A stretch of 64,000 nt of DNA from the NCBI GenBank assembly GCA_024809215.1, contig JANUBW010000002.1, positions 124,001 through 188,000 on the forward strand, given 5' to 3'. Both the position numbers and the translations under genes were made by a program. The stretch is from Niastella sp. OAS944. Its GTDB lineage: Bacteria > Bacteroidota > Bacteroidia > Chitinophagales > Chitinophagaceae. The notes below the pieces were generated by a model. It had not been told where the DNA came from. It made no database searches and saw only the letters and a program-made list of their open reading frames with translations. This document shows, piece by piece, positions 16,776 through 25,228 of this stretch. The stretch's first letter is position 1, and each line of letters opens with the position of its first letter.

Positions 16776-18163
16776 CAATTGTCCGTCCTAAACGGATTCA
16801 CCGGCAAGCCTTCTTTTCCAAAGATATTTCCTACACCAGTATTGGTAAACCCATACCGAACGGCTACGGGTTCTTTTACCAGTTTGCTCGAAACAACCAG
16901 CTGGTTATTCTCGATCTTCACATCTGCCGGATACCATTGTTTATCACTACCGGCCATATATACTTCTGTTGCTGTTTTTCCTTTTATCATTAAACCCGTG
17001 GGCGCATTATCGAAACTGAGATAAGCTTTGCCCTTCTTTACTTCCATACTTTTATACATGGGACTTACATAAGCAAATCCTTCTTTTTTATATGTATTGT
17101 GCAATGCCCAGTTGGCCAGGCGCGCGCCTACATCGTGTTTATTAGTAGGGTGAATATTGCCGGTATCGGCAACCAGGTCGGTAATAACTACCATGCCTGT
17201 GTTGGGATGCGACATCACTTTTGTTTGCGCTTCGCGCAACAGGGCACCGTTCAGGTTGGCGCCATAGCGGTAAGGCGCTATTTGTACATAGTAAAAAGGA
17301 AATTCCTTGTTCCATGCCTTGCGCCAGCTATCGATCATAGTGGTGAATAATTTGCCATAGGTGTCGTTCATTTCAACATTGCTTTCGCCCTGGTACCAAA
17401 TGGCGCCGGCAATACTGTAATTTATGATAGGATTTATCATGGCATTGTAGGTATACCCCGGGGTAATAGGCCAGCGGCTATCATTTTTCAGCTTGGCGGC
17501 GCTTGCCTTCAATGCAGCATCATTGTTAACCTGTTCTTCGGGTGTCCACACTTCGGCGGGTGTTCCACCCCAGCTTGAATTAACCAGTCCGATAGGCACG
17601 TTCAGGTCCTGGTTCAGCTTTTTGCCAAAGAAATAACCAACGGCGCTAAAGAATTTCAGGGTGTTTGAATCGCAGATGGTCCATTTGGCGGCGCAGTCGT
17701 CCTGAGGATTGGTGGCTGTTGTTTTTGGGATATGAAAAAAGCGAATGTTCTTATTGTAACAGGTAGGTAGTTCGGCGGCAATATCGGGCAGTTTGTTATA
17801 ATAATTCCATTCCATATTACTTTGGCCAGAACAAACCCACACTTCACCTATCAAAACATTTTCTAATACAATGGGCGCGGGCGTATTGCTGCCCCAAATG
17901 GTAATGGTGAACGGTCCGCCGGCTTCAGGCGTTTTTATGCTATGCGCCCAGTTGGCGTCGCGGGTACCTTTAATGGTATCGGTCTTGTTGTTCCAGGAAG
18001 TGGTGATGGCTATCTTTTCACCGGGGCCGCACCAACCCCACAACTTTACATTCGACTGTTGCTGCAGCACCATATTACTGCTGATGACTGCGGGTAAACG
18101 GATGGCGGCATGAGAACTAATTACAAGTGCGCATAAGAAAAGGAGCGAAGACCATTTTTTCAT
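16772..18163 (-). CDS. Sialate O-acetylesterase-like carbohydrate esterase
   Basis: 463 residues from the ATG at 18163, which gives the signal peptide MKKWSSLLFLCALVISSHA; an in-frame ATG 27 bases upstream would place extra residues before it. Catalytic serine in VWVCSGQSNMEW (about 105-116), second block IWYQGESNVEMNDTY, and the His block GNIHPTNKHDVGARLANWAL. This is the SGNH/SASA esterase family, which removes acetyl groups from sialic acid or hemicellulose in the periplasm. It is a single gene here, not in a polysaccharide utilisation locus. Confidence 0.9.
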   Translation of the reverse strand: MKKWSSLLFLCALVISSHAAIRLPAVISSNMVLQQQSNVKLWGWCGPGEKIAITTSWNNKTDTIKGTRDANWAHSIKTPEAGGPFTITIWGSNTPAPIVLENVLIGEVWVCSGQSNMEWNYYNKLPDIAAELPTCYNKNIRFFHIPKTTATNPQDDCAAKWTICDSNTLKFFSAVGYFFGKKLNQDLNVPIGLVNSSWGGTPAEVWTPEEQVNNDAALKASAAKLKNDSRWPITPGYTYNAMINPIINYSIAGAIWYQGESNVEMNDTYGKLFTTMIDSWRKAWNKEFPFYYVQIAPYRYGANLNGALLREAQTKVMSHPNTGMVVITDLVADTGNIHPTNKHDVGARLANWALHNTYKKEGFAYVSPMYKSMEVKKGKAYLSFDNAPTGLMIKGKTATEVYMAGSDKQWYPADVKIENNQLVVSSKLVKEPVAVRYGFTNTGVGNIFGKEGLPVNPFRTDNW

Positions 18164-18262
18164 ATCTAATAGCAATTTTAATGTCAACAAGAAGCAATTT
18201 GAGTTGAAAAGGTTGTTTTATATAATAAAAAAGCGCCCTGTTTAATTGGACGCTTAATATAA

Positions 18263-18333
18263 TTGGCAATAGACAATTGGCAATTGGCAAAAAAAAATAA
18301 TATCAAAACTTGCCTATTGCTAATTGCTTATTG
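18263..18333. repeat. Word-repeat hairpin (GGCAATAGACAATTGGC type)
   Basis: Left arm from 18263 (TTGGCAATAGACAATTGGCA...), right arm 18310-18333 (TTGCCTATTGCTAATTGCTT...). It shares its words with 4922-5028. The right arm runs past the stop codon of the OsmC gene, so the last codons of that gene are made of repeat sequence. Confidence 0.7.
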
Positions 18334-18745
18334 TTTCGGGTCGCCAGTTAAAGGTAACGTTCACTTCAATATCGGGGTGAATGCTGTACATTACCGGGCA
18401 GGTATGGGCTGCACGTTCGAGTATTGTCTTTTGTTTTTCATCGACCTGCAGGGTATCGGGAAAATGAAATGTTAAATTTATGCCACCAATACGGCGGGGA
18501 TCGGCCTTCATTATCTTCTCAACGTCGATCTTTATGCCTTTAATATCGAGGTTCATATCGCGGGCTTTAATACCCATTATCGTTAACATGCAGGTGCCAA
18601 GCGCTGTTGCCACCATATCGGTTGGTGAAAACCGCTCTCCCAAACCCTGGTTATCTGGTGGCGCATCGGTTTCAATAACGGACCCGGATTTTTCGTGTGT
18701 ACAAACCGTTCTCAGATTTCCTTCGTAAACTACTGTTGAGGTCAT
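18320..18745 (-). CDS. OsmC family peroxidase-like protein
   Basis: 141 residues, normal length. The two redox cysteines are present: Cys52 in ALGTCMLTIMG and Cys116 in AHTCPVMYSIHPDIEV. OsmC proteins reduce organic hydroperoxides in the cytosol. The final residues (ETISN) are encoded within the word-repeat hairpin at 18310-18333. It is divergent from the next plus-strand gene with about 50 bases between start codons. Confidence 0.92.
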   Translation of the reverse strand: MTSTVVYEGNLRTVCTHEKSGSVIETDAPPDNQGLGERFSPTDMVATALGTCMLTIMGIKARDMNLDIKGIKIDVEKIMKADPRRIGGINLTFHFPDTLQVDEKQKTILERAAHTCPVMYSIHPDIEVNVTFNWRPETISN

Positions 18746-18796
18746 TATAATATATATTTTACCTTAAATTTACGTTTAATAATCAAATCATAGCCA

Positions 18797-19606
18797 GTGA
18801 AGAAATATGTTTTGTTCCTTTTGGCTGGTACCCTTGCATCCAATGTATGGGCGCAAGATAATCCAACTCCCAAATCACCGACAGCAAGAAAAGACAAACA
18901 GGCTGCAAAACGAGAGAGGATCAACAACCTGTTAAAGCAGGAAGAAGAAGGGGAAATAATTTTTAGTAAACAAAGCGCATTCGGAATAAAATTAAATACC
19001 GATGGCTATGGTCTTTCTTATGAGATCGGGCGGTTTAAAAGCGCCCGGGTGGCGAACATCTTTCAGATCGAGATCAACGAAAAAAAGCATAAGAAGGAAA
19101 AACGCACTTCGCTTTTGAATGGGTTTAATTTCAACAGCGTTATTTATGGCAAGCTCAATAACTTTTACCAGGTAAAGCTGAACGCCGGCCAGCAACGTAT
19201 TATTGGCGGTAAAGGCAACAAGAATGGGGTAGCGGTTATGGCTGTTTACACCGGTGGTCTTGCTATTGGCTTGCAAAAGCCTTATTACGTTGACATAGTA
19301 GATAAAACTACCCAGCAACGGTATCGCAAAACCTATCCCGAGATCATTGATAGCATCAATTATGAAGAACAGGGTGGTTCGGGTTTTACCGTTGGTTGGG
19401 ACAAGGTGCAACCCAAGTGGGGCTTATCGGCCAAGGGTGCGCTGCGGTTTGACTATGGTAGGTTTAATGAAACCGTATCGGCCATTGAGGTGGGGCTGAA
19501 CGCCGAATATTATTTCGGGAAAGTGGCCCAAATGGCCTACAGCCCCGAAAAAAGCTTTTTCTTCAACGCGTATATTTCGCTGCTGCTGGGAAGGCGAAAG
19601 TCTTAG
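18797..19606 (+). CDS. Putative outer membrane beta-barrel protein, unknown function
   Basis: 269 residues starting at a GTG (18797), with signal peptide VKKYVLFLLAGTLASNVWAQ. A charged linker (about 25-50, rich in K/R/E) leads into alternating beta strands such as FGIKLNTDGYGLSYEIGRFK and a last segment FFFNAYISLLLGRRKS. The look is that of a small outer membrane barrel or a transporter-like outer-membrane protein of Bacteroidota; no exact family recognised. A good terminator follows. Confidence 0.65.
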   Translation: MKKYVLFLLAGTLASNVWAQDNPTPKSPTARKDKQAAKRERINNLLKQEEEGEIIFSKQSAFGIKLNTDGYGLSYEIGRFKSARVANIFQIEINEKKHKKEKRTSLLNGFNFNSVIYGKLNNFYQVKLNAGQQRIIGGKGNKNGVAVMAVYTGGLAIGLQKPYYVDIVDKTTQQRYRKTYPEIIDSINYEEQGGSGFTVGWDKVQPKWGLSAKGALRFDYGRFNETVSAIEVGLNAEYYFGKVAQMAYSPEKSFFFNAYISLLLGRRKS

Positions 19607-19633
19607 TTTCCCAGGCACACTAAACTAATTATA

Positions 19634-19669
19634 GGTGAGTTTCTCTTAAAAAAGAAGCTCACCTTTTTT
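19634..19669 (+). terminator. Intrinsic terminator
   Basis: GGTGAG (19634-19639) pairs with CTCACC (19658-19663), extended inside by TTCT/AGAA pairing, and is followed by TTTTTT. Confidence 0.8.
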
Positions 19670-19679
19670 GTTGGGCTTT

Positions 19680-19885
19680 TTAGTTCATAGTTCATTGTTC
19701 ATAGGCTTTCGTTTTGGTCAGTTATTCCATCGGCCGCTGCGGCGCGAACCCGGGGCTGCCATTAACTTACGAACTGAATAACTGACCAACTGAATAACTT
19801 TTAACCCAAGAACCACAAACTATAAACTTTGAATAAAGAACCTATGAACTGAGAACTGGGAACTATGAACTATGAACTATGAATT
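19680..19885. repeat. Mixed word-repeat tract
   Basis: TAGTTCATAGTTCATTGTTC-like words at the left, then a GC-rich core (CGGCCGCTGCGGCGCG), then AACTGAATAACTGACCAACT-like words, and finally GAACTATGAACTATGAACT-like words that are complementary to the left end. The outer arms can pair over a 200-base span. The inner AACTGAATAACTGA words recur at 22260-22290. Confidence 0.65.
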
Positions 19886-19939
19886 GATTTATACACAGTT
19901 ACAGAATAACTAAAAGCTTCCATTAACCCTTTTTTGTGT

Positions 19940-19947
19940 TATTTTTG
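19940..19947 (+). promoter_or_regulatory. Candidate -7 element for lipA
   Basis: TATTTTTG matches TAnnTTTG. A perfect TTG at the right distance upstream is missing (TTC at 19918-19920), so this is a tentative call. It would give a leader of about 135 bases. Confidence 0.4.
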
Positions 19948-20012
19948 TAGGCGAAAAAGACACCTATTTTCAATAGGTTACTAGATATCAATTTGTTATA
20001 ATTAGCGTGAGC

Positions 20013-20066
20013 AACCTTTTGGGTTTTGGGATGTTATATAACCTGGTTAAGGAACACCCAAAGGTT
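20013..20066 (+). promoter_or_regulatory. Structured leader hairpin upstream of lipA
   Basis: AACCTTTTGGGT (20013-20024) pairs with ACCCAAAGGTT (20056-20066), leaving one bulged base, with an inner palindrome GTTATATAAC (20033-20042). The stem ends 22 bases before the lipA start codon and has no T tail, so it looks like a leader structure rather than a terminator. No known riboswitch class recognised. Confidence 0.45.
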
Positions 20067-20088
20067 TAATCAGAATTATATTAGACAT

Positions 20089-21024
20089 ATGCAGGAATTA
20101 CCCGTTATCAGTAGTGTAAATGAATCAACTTCCGTTGTAAAGAAGCCCAACTGGCTGCGTGTAAAGTTACCAACCGGCGAAAACTACCGCCACGTTCGCA
20201 ACCTGGTTGACCAACATAAACTCCACACCATTTGTGAAAGCGGCAATTGCCCTAATATGGGCGAGTGCTGGGGCGAGGGCACCGCTACCTTTATGATCCT
20301 TGGTAATGTTTGTACCCGCAGCTGCGGTTTTTGTGCAGTGGCCACCGGCCGGCCCGATGCCGTTGATTGGGACGAACCGCAACGTGTGGCGGAAGCCATT
20401 CACCTTATGAAGGTAAAACACGCCGTATTGACCTCTGTTGACCGCGATGAACTAAAAGACGGCGGCAGTATCATTTGGCATAATACCATCAAAGCCGTAA
20501 AAGCATTGAATCCCGATACTACACTCGAAACCCTTGTGCCCGACTTTAAAGGTAAGGCAGAAGATGTGCAACGTATTATTGACGCTGCCCCCGAAGTAGT
20601 ATCACACAATATTGAAACCGTTGAACGCCTCACCCGCCAGGTACGTATTCAGGCCAAATACCGTCGTAGTATGGAAGTGCTGAAGCTGTTGAAAGAAGGT
20701 GGTATGCGTACAAAAAGTGGTATCATGTGCGGTCTTGGCGAAACAAAAGAAGAAGTAATGCAAACCATGCAAGACCTTCGTAACAGCGGGGTAGACGTTA
20801 TTACCCTGGGCCAATACCTGCAACCTACCAAAAAGCATTTACCTGTATTGAGGTTTGTGCATCCCGATGAATTTGCCGAGTTCCGCGAATTTGGTTACAA
20901 CATAGGCTTCGACTATGTTGAAAGCGGTCCGCTGGTACGTTCAAGCTACCACAGCGAACGCCATGTTATACCAGGTTACGGTAAAGAACAATGGTTGAAG
21001 CAGAAGGAAATGATGATTCAATAA
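20089..21024 (+). CDS. lipA: Lipoyl synthase
   Basis: 311 residues from ATG 20089 ([12 protein letters not shown]); a start at 20026 would add 21 residues that fall in the leader hairpin. The auxiliary iron-sulfur cluster cysteines are in [12 protein letters not shown] (about 55-66), the radical-SAM cluster in CTRSCGFC, and the C-terminal ligand serine in RSSYHSE. LipA inserts sulfur at C6 and C8 of protein-bound octanoyl groups to make lipoyl cofactor. No lipB is adjacent. Confidence 0.96.
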   Translation: MQELPVISSVNESTSVVKKPNWLRVKLPTGENYRHVRNLVDQHKLHTICESGNCPNMGECWGEGTATFMILGNVCTRSCGFCAVATGRPDAVDWDEPQRVAEAIHLMKVKHAVLTSVDRDELKDGGSIIWHNTIKAVKALNPDTTLETLVPDFKGKAEDVQRIIDAAPEVVSHNIETVERLTRQVRIQAKYRRSMEVLKLLKEGGMRTKSGIMCGLGETKEEVMQTMQDLRNSGVDVITLGQYLQPTKKHLPVLRFVHPDEFAEFREFGYNIGFDYVESGPLVRSSYHSERHVIPGYGKEQWLKQKEMMIQ

Positions 21025-21068
21025 TTTATTGAATTTGACTACAGCATAATTTAAGTCTTGAAAATACA

Positions 21069-21133
21069 GAAGTAAAATGTAAGAAGTAGGAGGTAAGAAA
21101 TACAGGTTCTTCGTACTTCTTACATCTTACTTC
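21069..21133. repeat. Word-repeat hairpin (GAAGTAAAATGTAAGAAGTA type)
   Basis: Arms 21069-21088 and 21114-21133 are complementary at 19 of 20 positions. The spacer holds another copy of the word (GGAGGTAAGAAATAC). It sits between lipA and the next gene. Confidence 0.78.
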
Positions 21134-21154
21134 ATAATACTAATACCATTTCAC

Positions 21155-22114
21155 ATTAATATTGGCCACTCAATATTATTTCTAGTATTGCTTGCCCCCG
21201 CCATAGGCACAAGCCAGGTGCGCTGGATAAAAGCAACCCACGAATTCGATAGTCTGCCCGCATCGATCCGCATTTTCAAAACTTCCGATTCATTAAATGG
21301 CCGCCCCTTTAAAGCCTGGTGCGCCGAGGTTAAGCTAAAAGATAAAAAGTTAGACTTCACCACCCAAACGGGCGAGGGTAACTGTTATACTCCATCACAA
21401 TATTTTTCTAAAGAAGGCAAGCCATACATTGTTATAAACGGCGGGTATTTCTCCTTTCAAACCCATCAAAATCTAAACGTCATTATTCGCGATGGTAAGA
21501 TGGTGGCCTATAATATTCCCGCATTGAAAAGCCTGTTCAGCGATTCATTCTATTATGCCACCCGCAGCGCTTTTGGCATTTCAAAAAAACGCATGGCCGA
21601 TGTGGCCTGGCTGTTTACCGATACGGCCAAACGATGGCCTTATGCATTTCAAAGCCACCCCATTATTTCAAAAGGAAGCAACCCCGATCCCGCATTTACC
21701 GAGCTGCATACCATTGAACAATGGAACTGGTGGAAGATGCACACGGCTATTGGCGGCGGCCCCGTACTGGTACAGGAAGGGATGGTAACCATCACCAATA
21801 AAGAAGAACAGTTATACGCATTTGAAAAGAACGACCTGCACCCGCGAACAGCCATTGGTTATACCCGTAACAGCCGGTTGATCATTTTGGTAATTCAGGG
21901 ACGTGCACCTGGTATTGCCGAAGGCGCCACACTCGAAGAAGAAGCACGCCTGCTGGTTGAGCTGGGTTGTGTTGAAGCCATTAACCTCGATGGTGGCAGC
22001 AGCAGTTGTATGCTGGTAAACGGAAAGGAAACGATTGTTCCTGCAGAAGGAAGGCAACGGGCGGTGGCTAGTGTGTTTATGGTTACGAGGAAGGTTTCAA
22101 AGAAAAAGAAGTGA
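21155..22114 (+). CDS. Phosphodiester glycosidase family protein (NAGPA domain), start uncertain
   Basis: About 310 residues. The NAGPA domain shows VINGGYFSFQTHQNLNVIIR, then WWKMHTAIGGGPVLVQEG and the C-terminal NLDGGSSSCMLVNGK. Such proteins are exported hydrolases related to the enzyme that uncovers mannose-6-phosphate. The start is problematic: no ATG, GTG or TTG lies in frame before the hydrophobic stretch (SILFLVLLAPAIG). TTG at 21188 would cut the signal peptide; ATT codons at 21155 or 21161 would keep it. I give 21155 as the longest plausible start. Confidence 0.75.
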   Translation: MNIGHSILFLVLLAPAIGTSQVRWIKATHEFDSLPASIRIFKTSDSLNGRPFKAWCAEVKLKDKKLDFTTQTGEGNCYTPSQYFSKEGKPYIVINGGYFSFQTHQNLNVIIRDGKMVAYNIPALKSLFSDSFYYATRSAFGISKKRMADVAWLFTDTAKRWPYAFQSHPIISKGSNPDPAFTELHTIEQWNWWKMHTAIGGGPVLVQEGMVTITNKEEQLYAFEKNDLHPRTAIGYTRNSRLIILVIQGRAPGIAEGATLEEEARLLVELGCVEAINLDGGSSSCMLVNGKETIVPAEGRQRAVASVFMVTRKVSKKKK

Positions 22115-22187
22115 TTGTTGAAGCTGTATAGGAAATAGGAAAGACCATGAGTTGAAAAGGTGATAGAGCAGATAAAGGAAATACAGT

Positions 22188-22328
22188 TGACGAGTTAACC
22201 GGTTAACGAGTTAACGAGGAATACAATGAATGGCGAGCGAAGCGTAGCCTAATAAAACTGATCAACTGAATAACTGAACAGCTCAATAACTGAAAACAGT
22301 GAACTATGAACAATGAACTGTGAACTAA
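22188..22328. repeat. Mixed word-repeat tract between convergent genes
   Basis: GAGTTAACCGGTTAACGAGTTAACGAG words (22190-22218), then ACTGAATAACTGAACAGC-like words, then GAACTATGAACAATGAACTG-like words to 22328. All three word types are shared with 15674-15751 and 19680-19885. A true terminator follows directly. Confidence 0.65.
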
Positions 22329-22329
22329 T

Positions 22330-22364
22330 AAAAAAGCTGATTCATTTTTTGAATCAGCTTTTTT
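22330..22364. terminator. Bidirectional intrinsic terminator
   Basis: Perfect 15-bp stem AAAAAAGCTGATTCA / TGAATCAGCTTTTTT between the convergent glycosidase and ROK genes; A and T tails serve both strands. Confidence 0.88.
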
Positions 22365-22391
22365 ATTTAGTATTTCTTACTTGTTATTTCA

Positions 22392-23372
22392 CTAAACAAC
22401 CTTATCTGTTTTAACTTCCCATACAAGAGCGCTCGCACCTAAAATAGCCGCATCCGCTTCGCGCAATTCAGAGAACAACAATTTTACCTTGTTCTGAAAA
22501 ATAGGCAGCAGGTTCTTTTCCATATGCTCGCGGGTTGGGTTCAGAATGAGATCGCCGGCCTTGGTCATGCCGCCAAACAAAATGATGGCTTCAGGCGAAC
22601 TGAACATTACGAAATTGGCCAGTGACAACCCGAGCACCTCACCGGTGAACTGGTATACTTCTTTGGCAATTTCATCGCCCTGCATAGCACAGTCGTAAAC
22701 AACACGGCTGTCAATCTCTTCTTTGGCATAATTACGCAACAGGCTGTCGCGGTTAGGATCTCTGTCGAGGAACTCAAGCGCTGTAAGTGTTACACCCGTA
22801 GCGGATGCATATGCCTCCAACGAACCGCGTAAACCAGTGCCTTTATGTAAACGGCCGCCGGGGATAATGGTCGTATGACCTAATTCACCGGCAAAACCAT
22901 CGTGACCGTAAATAAGCTGCCCATTGGCTACAATACCGCTGCCCACACCGGTACCAAGGGTTATCATTATAAAATCGCGCATGCCACGGGCTACACCATA
23001 CATCATTTCACCCACGGCTGCCGCGTTGGCGTCGTTGGTAAGTGAGCAGGGAACCCCAAACTTATCGTTCATTAATTGAACCAAAGGTATGAGGCCCTTC
23101 CATGGTAAATTGGGTGCATATTCAATTGTACCCTTGTAATAATTACCGTTTGGTGCGCCAATACCAATACCACGAATGGCATCAATACCGCCTACATGGT
23201 CAATGGCAGGGGCCAGGGCGCCGGCCAGCTCTTCAATATAATCCTCAATATTATTGTGTTTGCGGGTTGAAATAGCTCCCCGGTACGATATAGTTCCCCG
23301 GTGGTCTACTACCCCAAAAACGGTGTTGGTACCGCCAATATCAATCCCAATGGCATACTCTTGTTGTCTCAT
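22392..23372 (-). CDS. ROK family sugar kinase (probable glucokinase)
   Basis: 326 residues. ATP-binding phosphate-1 loop GIDIGGTNTVFGVVD (about 8-22), substrate loop LTNDANAAAVGEMMYG with the catalytic Asp, and phosphate-2 loop TLGTGVGSGIVANG. The zinc-binding CxCGxxGC motif usual in ROK proteins is replaced by RLHKGTGLRGSLEAYAS, with no cysteines. It phosphorylates glucose or a related hexose in the cytosol. It lies 83 bases downstream of a sugar MFS transporter on the same strand, so transport and phosphorylation are likely coupled. Confidence 0.88.
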   Translation of the reverse strand: MRQQEYAIGIDIGGTNTVFGVVDHRGTISYRGAISTRKHNNIEDYIEELAGALAPAIDHVGGIDAIRGIGIGAPNGNYYKGTIEYAPNLPWKGLIPLVQLMNDKFGVPCSLTNDANAAAVGEMMYGVARGMRDFIMITLGTGVGSGIVANGQLIYGHDGFAGELGHTTIIPGGRLHKGTGLRGSLEAYASATGVTLTALEFLDRDPNRDSLLRNYAKEEIDSRVVYDCAMQGDEIAKEVYQFTGEVLGLSLANFVMFSSPEAIILFGGMTKAGDLILNPTREHMEKNLLPIFQNKVKLLFSELREADAAILGASALVWEVKTDKVV

Positions 23373-23455
23373 TGCTAAATTTCAGTTTCTTAGATTTGGT
23401 CATAAAACAGTCCCAGGAACCGTTTTGCGGCGTGAAGATACCATCTATTTACGTA

Positions 23456-24949
23456 TTAATGACCACCAGAGCTCTCTAGTTTATCATAATCAATACCTTG
23501 GGTCTTTAAAATTGCCTTGGCGCGAATAGCATAGAAAGCCAGGTAGGCAAAACAAAGCACGCCTACGATAAACGAAGCCTGAATTCCTAATACATTCGGA
23601 CCGGCCAGCCAGCCCTGCAGCAAACTGATAAAGCCACCGCCCATGATCATCATGATCAGGAAGCTGGCGCCTTCGTTGGTCCTTTGGCCCAAACCGGCAA
23701 TGGCCAGTGTAAAAATACAGGGCCAAAGGGTAGAGCAGAAGAGCCCAACGCTCGTGAATGCGTAAACGCTCACCCAGCCATCGGCCAACATACCGATAAT
23801 TAAACCAGCCATGCCAAAGCCGGAGAAGATAAGCAACTGACGCGCAGGATTTCCCTTGCTCAGCAGGTCGCCAATGATCAGGGCTACGATTATACCAGCA
23901 TAAATATAGAAGGGGGTAATATCGTGATTGGCTATTTTATTGATAAGCAGGAAAACGCCAAAAGCCAGGTAAGGCATAATAAAGCGCAGTACAGATTTAA
24001 CGCCTGCGCTAATACCAAAGGCGCCAACAGAGGAGGTCCAGCGGCCCATCATTAAACTGGCCCAATACAGCGAAACCCAGGGTGCAATGCTTTCGGTTGG
24101 AAATGCGTGGCCATTCTCATCCTTCAGGTGCTCGGTCATAAATTGTGGCAGGTTACTGGCGGTAGCCACTTCCACACCTACATATATGAAAATGCCGATC
24201 ATACCCAGCCACAACTGGGGGTACTTCAACGCACTTTTTCCGTTGCCGTGTGGGGGCATTGGTTTGGCGGCCACTTCAGAAGATTTGTCGAGGTCAAGCT
24301 CAATCTCTTCATTATGCTCAATTTTATTGGGAATAGGCGAGAATTTAAAAATAACAGCTACCACTAAAAAAGCAGCACCCAATATCAGGTAAGGTGTTTT
24401 TACTGCGCCTATATCGGCCACCTGCTTTACGCCGGTAACAGACCCAAAAATGGCCAGGCTCACAATTACCGGTCCAAGGGTAGTGCCCAGGTTATTAATG
24501 CCCCCTGCCAGGCTTAAGCGCTGTGATCCTGTTTTGGGGTCGCCCATTACAATGGCCAGCGGGTTGGCAGCCGTTTGCTGCAGAGAAAATCCTAATCCCA
24601 CAATAAACAAACCAGTGATCATGATCAGGAATGACTGGGATTCGGCAGCCGGGTAAAATAGCAGGGTGCCGAGGGCAGAAATAAACAGTCCCAAAGCAAT
24701 TCCATTTTTATAGCCCAGTTTATTTAAAATATCGCCGCCAGTGGCTTTACTTATCAGGAAATAAATTAAAGAACCAATAGTATAAGCTACATAAAATGCA
24801 AAAGAGATCATTTGGCCCTGCCAGGCCTCCAGGTGTAATTTTTCCCTGAAAACGGGGATCAGGATGTCATTGCTGGCCGCAACGAACCCCCAGAAAAAGA
24901 ATACAGAGATCAGTACGGCAAATTGCGACCATTTGGTTTGTTGACTCAT
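23456..24949 (-). CDS. MFS sugar transporter (FucP/glucose-galactose type)
   Basis: 497 residues, about 12 transmembrane spans. The N-terminus FAVLISVFFFWGFVAASNDI and the stretch GLGFSLQQTAANPLAIVMGD are typical of FucP-like sugar:H+ symporters (fucose, glucose/galactose). A charged loop around residues 215-235 precedes the second half. It forms a unit with the ROK kinase downstream. Confidence 0.9.
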   Translation of the reverse strand: MSQQTKWSQFAVLISVFFFWGFVAASNDILIPVFREKLHLEAWQGQMISFAFYVAYTIGSLIYFLISKATGGDILNKLGYKNGIALGLFISALGTLLFYPAAESQSFLIMITGLFIVGLGFSLQQTAANPLAIVMGDPKTGSQRLSLAGGINNLGTTLGPVIVSLAIFGSVTGVKQVADIGAVKTPYLILGAAFLVVAVIFKFSPIPNKIEHNEEIELDLDKSSEVAAKPMPPHGNGKSALKYPQLWLGMIGIFIYVGVEVATASNLPQFMTEHLKDENGHAFPTESIAPWVSLYWASLMMGRWTSSVGAFGISAGVKSVLRFIMPYLAFGVFLLINKIANHDITPFYIYAGIIVALIIGDLLSKGNPARQLLIFSGFGMAGLIIGMLADGWVSVYAFTSVGLFCSTLWPCIFTLAIAGLGQRTNEGASFLIMMIMGGGFISLLQGWLAGPNVLGIQASFIVGVLCFAYLAFYAIRAKAILKTQGIDYDKLESSGGH

Positions 24950-25228
24950 TTAGTGGTTGATTTTTAGTCAAAAGATGCTTTAAATGTAATAAGATTTTCG
25001 CCATTGCTGGCTACGACTGTCGATGAACACTTTTGTTGCGCCTGCCAAATTACCGCTTTAGCAACTTATGCAGGCATGAAATTTTATATCTCCGCAACCA
25101 GCAACACGTAATGTAGGGTGCATAGTCAATGCCTTTTGTAATCATTTTTTTTACATATGGCTCATAAAATCAAAATCCTTCCTATATTGAACACACATTT
25201 CCTTTTTACTTTAACCTGAATTATAAGA

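Larger units (their letters stand above)
19607..20088. other. Intergenic region before lipA
   Basis: About 480 bases. It contains a terminator (19634-19669), a long mixed word-repeat tract (19680-19885), a promoter-like -7 element (19940-19947) and a structured leader (20013-20066) just before lipA. No gene seen. Confidence 0.6.
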
